Source of the DNA: Phlebopus portentosus
Lineage: Eukaryota; Basidiomycota; Agaricomycetes; Boletales; Boletinellaceae
NCBI GenBank assembly: GCA_037892935.1
Contig: JAYXKI010000006.1
Location: 1,116,001 to 1,180,000 of the forward strand
Length of the DNA: 64,000 nt
Direction of reading: 5' to 3'
Positions 55,799-64,000 of this stretch are shown piece after piece. The notes under the pieces were generated by a model that saw only the letters and a program-made list of their open reading frames with translations, had not been told where the DNA came from and made no database searches. How positions within the stretch are numbered: position 1 is the first letter of the stretch; the number at the start of each line of letters is the position of its first letter. The translations under genes and the position numbers were made by a program.

Positions 55799-57366
55799 TC
55801 AAGCTTCGTGGTCGATTTCTGCTTTATGCACTGAGCTATGCGGCGAAAGAGGCTTTCCAGGACCATGCGTGTTTTCACTGTGCTCCTCATGTGCCTTGTG
55901 ACCGAACAGGAAGTCTCTTTGTGCGGGTGGAAGTACTTTGGGATGATCTCAAATCAAGAAAGGGAAGTATAAAGAGGTTTTGGAATGCTCACCTCGACTC
56001 GAATCATGAAAGAAGAATTCATAGAATAATGCTGCCAACAGCATAGCTGGAATATTGGTGAGCGCAGCAATCGCAGCGTATTGGCCCCCGCTGGCCTCGC
56101 TTCCCCAGAGCGTCAGCGCCGCAAGGCGCCCTCCGACATCACGCGCCGAGTTCGCAGCCAGAGCGTTCGGTGCAAAGCCCCAAATGACTACAGCGTATGC
56201 AAGCCCAATTGAGTACGGTGCGACGGAGGGTGGGCAGAAGAAGTTCGATGGGTCGATGCACCCCCAAATTGCCAGACCAAGGAAGAAATCCTTCAGATTA
56301 GATTTTCAGATGAGTTAGAGATGATTTATTTCTGAAAAGAGGTTTGTAAATGATGCTTACTGCGAAGAACTCATTCGCAAAGACAACTCCTAGATTCGCT
56401 CCTGGGAGAGCATACAGACCAATTATCCCGGCAGGCCCGCTCGGCGTGAACTGAATTGCATCCAGCGTTCCAGCTGCAGCCAATCCTTCTTCAGCAGCCT
56501 GCACGGAGAGAGATCAGATGACCGGTATTTCGGATAATGGATATCGCGCACCAGAATATTTGTTCGCCATTGCAAATACACAACTAGACAAGCGATGTAA
56601 GCCCCAAGAATTTGTGACACAATATAGCTTTGATGTAGAAAATGAATTCAGCAGGGTTAAACTTAGGTATGCGGGGATGACATACAATGGGGCCTTCTTC
56701 AGTGGGAATCCCTTGAATAGAGTGAAAGCGACAGTAACACATGGATTTAGATGACCGCCCGACGTTGATGCACATACGCTGAGCGCGAGAACGATGCCGA
56801 TTGCATACGCAATACCGACTTGCAAGAGAGCTGATGACCAAGTTATTCTCAAATCGTGGAGATGTGAACGACTATACTGACATCCTAGATACGGTTCGTT
56901 CGCGATTGTCCCGATAACCATTGAAGCCGTTGAGCCAGTACCTGCAGTGAACTATAAATAAAACTCCGAGAGATAGGACATTCATTTACTTACCAGCGAA
57001 GGTATAAATGAATACCCCTACCTATTCCACCGAACAGGTATCAGTTGCTCGCTCTTTTCTGATTTGAACATGCAAACGACTCACGCATTCGGCCATGCAC
57101 TCGACCAGCAGATGCGCGCGCCTATGCCGTTGACGCTCCCATGTGCGAAGGGGAGTTGGTCGGGGAATTATGTCAGCTAGGTGAATGAATTTGGGTGGTA
57201 CGTCGTGCATGGCGGGCTTCAGATGCGAATCAGTGGGATAACAAGGGGCCTCCCAGTTGCAATAGGATATCGTTGGTGAGTATTTATACCCCACTTCCGT
57301 TGCCTTCGCAGATTTATGGGGAGCATTTGATGTAAGACGCTTCTTGGAACCACGCGGCTGATACAC
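55799..57366 (-). CDS. Aquaporin/aquaglyceroporin (MIP family) with variant NPA boxes
   Basis: Membrane channel for water or small solutes. N-terminal cytoplasmic exon MYQPRGSKKRL to RRAHLLVECMAE, then VGVFIYTFAG (a 28-nt exon), TGSTASMVIGTIANEPYLG, and WSSALLQVGIAYAIGIVLAL. The first pore box reads GGHLNPCVTVAFTLF, so NPA is replaced by NPC. Further segments: LGAYIACLVVYLQW and TPSGPAGIIGLYALPGANLG with VFANEFFA (helix 5 side). The second pore box, in AVVIWGFAPNALAANSARDV, reads NSA in place of NPA and keeps the Arg-Asp that follows. The C-terminal tail is His/Glu-rich (HKAHEEHSENTHGPG). Most introns are short and GT-AG. Fungal MIPs vary in these boxes, so solute range is open. Confidence 0.85.
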
Positions 57367-60163
57367 AGTTCAAAGTCCTTTAGCTTCTCCGCAATTTGCC
57401 AAGATTAGATTGAAAAACACGAGAAGCTGAGTTCAAATTTGCCTTGGCAGGGTTGGATGGAAGACTGGCGCTTCGTTTTGGGATAAAACCAGGGCATCAG
57501 TCCTCCATACAGCAGTCACACAGCCGACATCCAGAGTACCCCTTAGAATTACCAAGTCGCCTGAAAAAGCTCCGTGTGGGGAAGAAATGAATACGGAGAT
57601 GGGTCCCATGGGCAGATTGAACAAATTGTAGGATGGACGGGTCCACTTCCAAGAAGCACGCGAACCAGAATAATCTACAAAGGGTTAATCACGTTCAGGG
57701 CGCGGTGGTCCGTCACGGACGTTGCATGAGGATCGAGATTAAATTGAATGGTCGACGATGAAAGTGTATGATAAAATACTAATTGATATGCGACGCAGTT
57801 GATCATGGGTTCACGGCTTCACCTTCCACAATTTGTGCATGACCTCCTTGCGGCACGTTCTGCCGCGAACCACCATCTCAACGACACGAGATGCTGCTGA
57901 GCTTACTTCTTATCGTCATTCTGTGAAGTGGCAAGCTGGGAGGCACGTACTTATTGAAGTTGCTGTTTCAGTGCAAACAACGTTATGGAAAAGCCTAAGC
58001 CTGATTTACAGAAAACTTCATGCTCTTCTCAATGCTGCATCTCTCCACGTTCCCTGTCCGAATCGGATCGTCTGATTCTCGATTACGTGACTGGTCAGTC
58101 CAGCTTCTTGACGCCCCCGCTTCCAAGCCTTCTCATATCTTTGCTCTGCATGGTGTTCTCATTTCCAGAAAGCATATGCGTCTTTTCTAATTTTGCTCGT
58201 CGAAACCAAGGGGCACGGCGTTTTCATAAAAAGACAATTTCGGATGAATTAGAATCAAAGATCCGAATCAATCGTCCTCTGCAGGCTCGCTAGATTCCAA
58301 GCCGGGTGGCTGACGAGAGTTGTTGGCAAGAACCTTGAGTTGCGTGCACAAGGACTTGGACAGACGAGGATAACAGATCTTTTTTTCATGCCATGCTCCA
58401 GAACTGTCCTCACAGGTGAATCGCTGTATAACGCGAGTCAGTTAGTCTGTACTGGTGTTACGTTAACGCATCGTACCTAATCTCTACTCAGAATTGCTGT
58501 ACACACAGCAACACCTGTGAGCTTCTGATTGTTCGGTCTATTTGTCCTTGATCTGCCTTGCGGAAAGGCTGAAGCGGCTATGGACAGTTTTCGTCCGGAA
58601 TCACTAGTGCATTTTTACTGTTAGCCAGATAGTCCTTCCTGCGACTCGTCAAACGCCGGTCCATGTCGAATTCTGAAAAATTTCGAACTTTCCGTTCTGC
58701 TTGATCTGCTTTATCAGAACTTTGTACGCCAGTGAGCCAAATGCAGCGCAAAGTTTGCAAGACGCCAGTCATTAAACAAAGTTATGGAAGTCGGCGTCTA
58801 TGCACCACTGATAAATCACAGGTGTTCTTGATTCTTCAATGCACGTTTCATTAGCCCGAGACGAATGGAGCTGGTTCTATTTATAAAGCTTGGCCGTATG
58901 CCGGGCTTTTCCTTGTGTTCTGTTTCATCCTGTGTTCTGATGGATATGCCTCTGTTCTCCCAGGCTTAAGTGTCTTTATTCATCATTGAAATCACCAGAG
59001 TTCCACCTACCGTCTTTATACTTAGCTCTGCATACTGGAGCGCAACTTGGTCTGGAGGGGCCCGCAATGTTATGCGCGCGCTTCTTGAATCTTGATCGTC
59101 GACGCCGCTTACCTCGTTTCGTATGGCGCCGATTTCTTATAAGGAGTTACGCCGTTTATTTTTTGTTCGTATGCCGCGACGCCACCCGAGTCCAGGAATC
59201 TCACCTTGGGTGCGATGTGGGCTACGTAACGGCAACGGTACAATAGGATTATCGATGGCTATGGAACAAGCTTGATCTGGCGACCCCCAGCTAAATGTGT
59301 GTTCTCGTCTTCCCGCAGCACGTTGAGTCTACATGTCAACCCTCTTATCCGTTCAGGTGGCTCAGCACTATCTGGTCCTAGGGTTGGCTAAGATTTAGAC
59401 ATGAGTCTGTGCTTTCCACGAAAGCTTCGTTGCACAGCGTAAATGTCACCAGAGTCAAGGACTTACGGTGAACTTGAAAGAGCATTGGCACTGCAGTGAA
59501 CACCAATCCCAAGTGCATAGCCATTATCATTGCCCTTCTTAGCGCGTGCTTTCGTAGCAGATAGCAGCCGCTGCTTCTTTGCATCTACCATAGCAAGGCA
59601 AGCTATGCAGTAGTATCAAATTAGAAAGCGATACTTCCGTCTGTACAGATATGTGGTGTGACTTAATCGTGACTGTGACTGAGAATCGGTGATCTGTTTA
59701 CGCCTGTTTACAAACAAGCTCAAGATGGCATAGCCATCAGGTGTAGCTCTCGAACTTCCAACGTCGCCAACGCTGTCGCCCTCCTCGTCGCCGTCGCCGC
59801 CGCTCCGACAGCGAGCAAAAGCCTTTTACGCTTGACGCTCTCGCACATTTCAGTATCTGGCGCAGCATCTTCAACGAACTTTGTTTTCGCGGAACCTGCC
59901 CCGGCCAGTCCATTTCTGTTCTTACTTCCGCTTTACAAGCCCCTTGCTGCATAGTCGCATATCGCTTCCCTTCGCCCATCGACGCTTGCCGACGACAACG
60001 AGCGAAGGATTTTCATTATCGCTGATTCTTTGTCTATCAATTCCTTGCTTCGTACGTACATCACTCGACGATCCGCGCTCCCTTCCCTTTGGCGCGTACC
60101 CACCTCATTATCTCCTGATTTCGACTGCATCTAGCACATTTCCTCTATTCTACTTAGTTTGAG
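57367..60163. other. Long intergenic region, no gene identified
   Basis: About 2.8 kb. Open frames (for example 57433-57624 minus, 57985-58293 plus, 58986-59246 plus) are short, lack domains and cannot be linked by good splice sites. The part from about 59750 to 60163 is rich in GCC/TCG and pyrimidine tracts and is probably the promoter and long leader of the PBP1 homologue. An unspotted non-coding RNA is possible. Confidence 0.4.
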
Positions 60164-63100
60164 ATGGCAACAGTCCGCAAGGGTGGTCCTCTCAAGAAGG
60201 GTCCTGATTCAAACCAGGGAAGCCCAGCGCCTGGAAGGCAAGTCGTTCTGTGGCCTCAATATCTAATTCGTGTCTGTTGGATTGTCCTGACGGGATCATT
60301 GTCTACACAGGCGCACCCCAGCGTGGTCGAACCGCGCTTCACCATCTCCGGGACCAGCTTTCAATGCAAATTCTCGCGGTCCAGCGAATGGATTTCCGCC
60401 CCTTGGCAGCCAGGCCAATGGCAAGGCGACTCCGAATGCGTGGGGTTCCACGGAAGACAAGCAACAACTGTTAGCAAACTTAGCAGGAAGTATTGTCAGT
60501 CTTGTTCTTTCCTAGTCCCGTCACTAGCGTCCATTGAAACTGGACCCGTACTGACGCTGATTCTCACCAAAATTTCTTCCTTTTTATAAAGAATCAAACA
60601 ATCATAGTCACGCAACGCGGAAACATTCGACATGAAGGCACTTTGACATTCGTCTCCCCATCTGCCACTGATGACGCTAGTACGTACACCACTAGTTGAG
60701 CTACTGGTATTGCGGTGCAGAATTCTGACTATATTTCTGTGTCTGTTCGGTTCACTGCCCTGAATCGTTCTTTATTAGGCTTGACACTTAAGAATGCTAA
60801 GGATTTGTCCGCCCCCAACGCACCTCCAAAAGAGACTTTAAAGATACCGGCATCGACAGTTCTCTCGTTCTCACCTGGATCATCGGGCACTGGGACTATG
60901 TCTAAGGTTCATGACTGTGAGTGTCCTTTTTCGGCATTTCCCTTTATGCTTCGCATTTGTCGGGAAAACGCATTGCATGAGGCCGTGGTGACCAATATTG
61001 AGACGGGCGAGAGCTGTTTCAATGTTTAATTTAGTCTGACTCTGGACGAGTCGGAGATAAAACGCACTTGAGACGGCCTTAGTTTTGTCGTGCGACGACC
61101 CTGGTCCTCTCTCGTTCCCAAGCTCTCAACGCTGCTTCGACAAAGTCGTCAATCTGTAACTCATTGGGATCTTTCTTCAGCCTTCCGTACAGATGCCGAA
61201 ATATCGCGCACGGGATCCGCGAAGCGTGAACGCGAACTGCAGGCCTGGCAGCCAGATTCGAGTGATATTCCTTCGAACCCAGCTGGAAATGGGATCGATA
61301 ATTCTCATGTTGACGACGTGACTTTCGGGCCTGGCGCTTCATCTGGTGGCCAGTGGGACCAATTTGCTGTTAATGAGCGCCTCTTTGGCGTGCGAACAAA
61401 CTTCGATGAGGAGGAGTATACTACTCGACTTGACAGAAACGCGAAGGACTATAAGGAACGAGAACGCCGTGCAGAGCAAATCGCGGCAGAAATCACTGGA
61501 GTGAGTTTTCAAATCTCCTTACACCACGTTTGAACTAAAGTGCTATTGAAGTCCACAACAAACAACAATCCGCATATTGCTGAGGAACGTGGACTCGCCG
61601 TAGACGACAGCGGTGTCAATGAGGAAGACAAGTATGCTGTATCCTTGCGTCATTTCAGATCATGAATACTCATTGCAATCAAGATACGGTGCCGTAGTCC
61701 GTGGAACCAATGCCTACGTTCCGCCTGGTGCTCGTCGTCAGGCAACTGGAAATGACGTGGCAACTTCTCCGCCTGTGAAGGGACCGGACAAGGAGAACAA
61801 GGAAAATCAAGGCAAACCAGAAGCTCCGGTCCCGAAGGTCTCGATCTACGCGCCTGATGGTTCAGATAAACCACCTGCGAGAACCAATACTACCACGCCT
61901 GGCAATTCCTCTGCGAAGGTGCATTCTATAGCTTTTAATCATGATACGCAACGGTCTGATGTTTATTTTTAAATGCCTGTTTATAGCAACCCGCGGATGC
62001 GGTTCCGCTTTCCGTGACTTTGTCACAAACGAGAAGCAGCGACTGACGCAGAAAAAGCAGGCCTTGGTCAAGAACGAGATGGAAAAGCGGGTAGCAGAAC
62101 TGGTGAAGTTTAGTCACAACTTCAAGGTGCGTAGATGTGATATTCTGTGTTCGAAAATCTAAACATCTCCTATTGACAGTTAAATAAGCCCATCCCGGAC
62201 GACCTTGTGCCCATTCTTGCGAAGGATGAGGAGAAGCAACGCCAGATTCGGGAAAAGTCGACACAAGACGCGCAGTCAGCCAAAGCTCGTACCATCGGCG
62301 TTTCTTCTTCTGTATTGGCCGCAAGTGCGCAGCAAAAAGCGGCAGCAGCGGCACCATCGGCGAGGTCCAACGAGCCTGCACGCAAGGCTTCCGCCCAAAT
62401 CGCGTCATCTTTGAAACCTTCCGAACGCGTTTCCTCGAGCAAAAGTTCGAATGCATTGCAAGCCAGTGCCATTGCCAGCACAAGTGCACCTGCTGCAAAA
62501 CCCAATGGTAATGGGAAGCTAGAGACTTCTAAGACGATGCCCAGGATAAGCATGGTCATTCAACCGATTCCGCCATTCCGCGGCGGGAAGAAGCAATCGT
62601 CTGGGGATCCGAAATCATCATCAGCGTCTACTTCTTCACAACCGTTGAGTCCAACTTCTCAACAGAGACTCAATGTCAATGCGACGTCCTTCCGTCCGAA
62701 TCCCAAAGCTCCTGCCTTCACTCCAGTAAGTCGTGGTTTTTGTTCGTAGAACGTCATCTTCTGATTCGACATGCTTTTTAAGACGGGTTCTACAAGTCCC
62801 AAGGCTCAAGCCCAGGCAGTTTCTCCGAAACCCAGACAAGAGCCGGTGAGTGTTTATTGCTCCAAAAAGGGTTCTGATTCTCTTTTACTGAGTGACTGTC
62901 TGAAGACTTCGAGTGCTCCGCCGACTCCCAATCTATTCTTCGGTACGCAAGTAATCAAGAAGACCCCGCCTGTGAATGTCAAGGAGGATTTCAATTCATT
63001 CAAGTCCGGCAAGGTTCAAGACGCTAAGAGCGTTGGTACGAACACTTCCTTATCCGCCTCCCTTACCGCCTCCCTGACACTTTTACAGGCCCGAATTGGC

Positions 63101-63922
63101 CGTATACCGGAAAACGGTACATGCATGTGTTGCCACCGCCTCCTGCAGTCACGGCTCCTCCTCCCCAAGCATCTCCTCACATGGCGCCTCATGGACCTCC
63201 GCCTCCGCCCCCGCCCTCGTACGACGAAGATGCTGCTGCACAGGCACAAGCCGCTGCAGCCACTCGTGGATATGCTGTCTATGCTTATGCACCTTATTAC
63301 CCTGGACAAGTATGGTTTCTAGTTGCCTTTTCCTGCAATTCTTGACCCTAGCCTTCAGCCCCCACAGCCGATGATGGCTGGCATGGCGGGTGTTCCGCCA
63401 GGAGCTTTCATACCCTCGCCGTACATGCAACCCATGCCATACCCGCCTAACATGCACCATCCTAATGGTCAACGTATGTTCTCTTGCTTCTTTAGTCTCA
63501 CTCCATTACTCAATGTTTCTGTCGATTGAAGCGATGTATGCCCCGCCGCATATGGCACAAATGCCCCGTATGTAGCCATATATGTCGTGAAATTGTTGCC
63601 TAACAACTATTATAGCTCCACAGCAATACATGCCTCCACCGCCTCCAGGTGCATATCCACCACCTCCAGGTAGCACTGGTCCACGTCCATCAATGCCACC
63701 CACACCCATTCCAGCACACGCTCATCCATACTACCATCAAAGTCCACAACGTATGACCCCCTTGATATCTGCTTAAAATTGTTGATATTAACGATAGACA
63801 CAGTGCAACACGCGATGCCGTACCCCATGATGATACCTCCACCAGCACCTAATGCACCACCCCACCCTTACGAAACCGGTCCACCTCCGCCTGTGCCCAT
63901 GGGTGGTGTTGGGCATGCTTGA
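60164..63922 (+). CDS. PBP1: Ataxin-2/PBP1 homologue (LSm, LsmAD, PAM2)
   Basis: Cytoplasmic RNA-binding scaffold acting with poly(A)-binding protein in mRNA stability and stress granules. First exons: 60164-60237, 60311-60494, 60592-60679, 60779-60916 and 61181 onward. The first intron is GC-AG (AG|GCAAGT); the 264-nt fourth is long for this window. LSm domain: NQTIIVTQRGNIRHEGTLTF, LTLKNAKDLSAPNAPP, TLKIPASTVLSFSPG. LsmAD: QWDQFAVNERLFGVRTNFDE to DYKERERRAEQIAAEITG. A charged helix (RDFVTNEKQRLTQKKQALVK) and Ala/Ser-rich linker lead to a PAM2 motif RLNVNATSFRPNPKAPAF near 62672-62725. The C-terminus is Pro/Tyr/Gly-rich. An apparent one-base frame break near 62001-62012 interrupts the join before RDFV. 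Confidence 0.85.
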
Positions 63923-64000
63923 GACTGACGCTACGACTGAGAGTTGGGTCGCACTTGAATCATTCAACACGAGTGGAGAGGTGGTTGGGATTAATGGGTT

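Noticed and set aside
57433..57624. Short minus-strand frame with LPMGPISVFISSPHGAFSGD
   Set aside because: Looks protein-like but is isolated, lacks splice partners and lies upstream of the aquaporin start.
61079..61342. Minus-strand open frame of 87 codons with protein-like composition (DDFVEAALRAWERERTR)
   Set aside because: It overlaps the long intron and the following conserved exon of the PBP1 homologue on the other strand; no start context, splice partners or domain support it.

Overview
This 64 kb window is nuclear DNA of a filamentous basidiomycete, most likely an agaricomycete mushroom. Genes are dense and intron-rich: introns are mostly 50-70 nt with GT..AG ends, and several exons are very small. 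The clear homologues are fungal: SUR2, ERG25, ROM2, PBP1/ataxin-2, RNH201, an AAMP/Sqt1-type WD40 protein, a Kre9/Knh1-like GPI protein and a DUF1640 mitochondrial protein. I saw no bacterial-type operons, CRISPR arrays, rRNA or convincing tRNA. I assign no species.

Layout. 1-9150: tail of an unidentified gene, RNH201 (minus), an unfamiliar gene with a central hydrophobic hairpin (2351) and its decayed downstream paralogue (6132) carrying a 27-bp minisatellite, then an ERp38-type protein disulfide isomerase (minus). 9280-20935: a tandem segmental duplication of about 5.7 kb. Each unit carries two 7-TM genes (A, B) and a WD40 gene. Unit 1 keeps A and B but has a broken WD40 gene; unit 2 keeps the WD40 gene but has a broken B' and an A' with a GT-to-GC splice donor. 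21511-29022: ROM2-type RhoGEF (minus), a TDP2-like phosphodiesterase, and a cell-wall GPI protein. 31084-36578: a sugar transporter convergent with an intracellular-type GH13 alpha-amylase. 37486-41945: two proteins of unknown function. 42190-45309: a complete, apparently recent IS630/Tc1/mariner transposon with 150-bp inverted repeats, a TA target duplication, an intact spliced transposase and a second, convergent gene of unknown function. 45437-49596: DUF1640 protein, SUR2 and ERG25, with a palindromic MITE-like hairpin between the two lipid genes. 50399-57366: a Q/G/Y-rich protein, a small membrane protein, an NADP-dependent MDR reductase and an aquaporin with unusual NPC/NSA boxes. 60164-63922: a PBP1/ataxin-2 homologue with LSm, LsmAD and PAM2.

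Themes. (1) Extreme exon architecture: a 2-nt exon in the cell-wall gene, a 4-nt exon in the alpha-amylase, consecutive 15- and 13-nt exons encoding the PDI active site, and several GC-AG introns. The small exons are inferred from reading frame, splice consensus and family motifs. (2) ACGCGT (MCB-like) boxes lie close upstream of RNH201, of the TDP2-like gene and inside both transposon inverted repeats, suggesting S-phase-linked expression of repair genes and of the element. (3) Local duplication followed by complementary decay. Exon boundaries for most genes were worked out by hand and most sum to complete reading frames. Those of the 2351 locus, the 52073 gene and part of PBP1 are uncertain.
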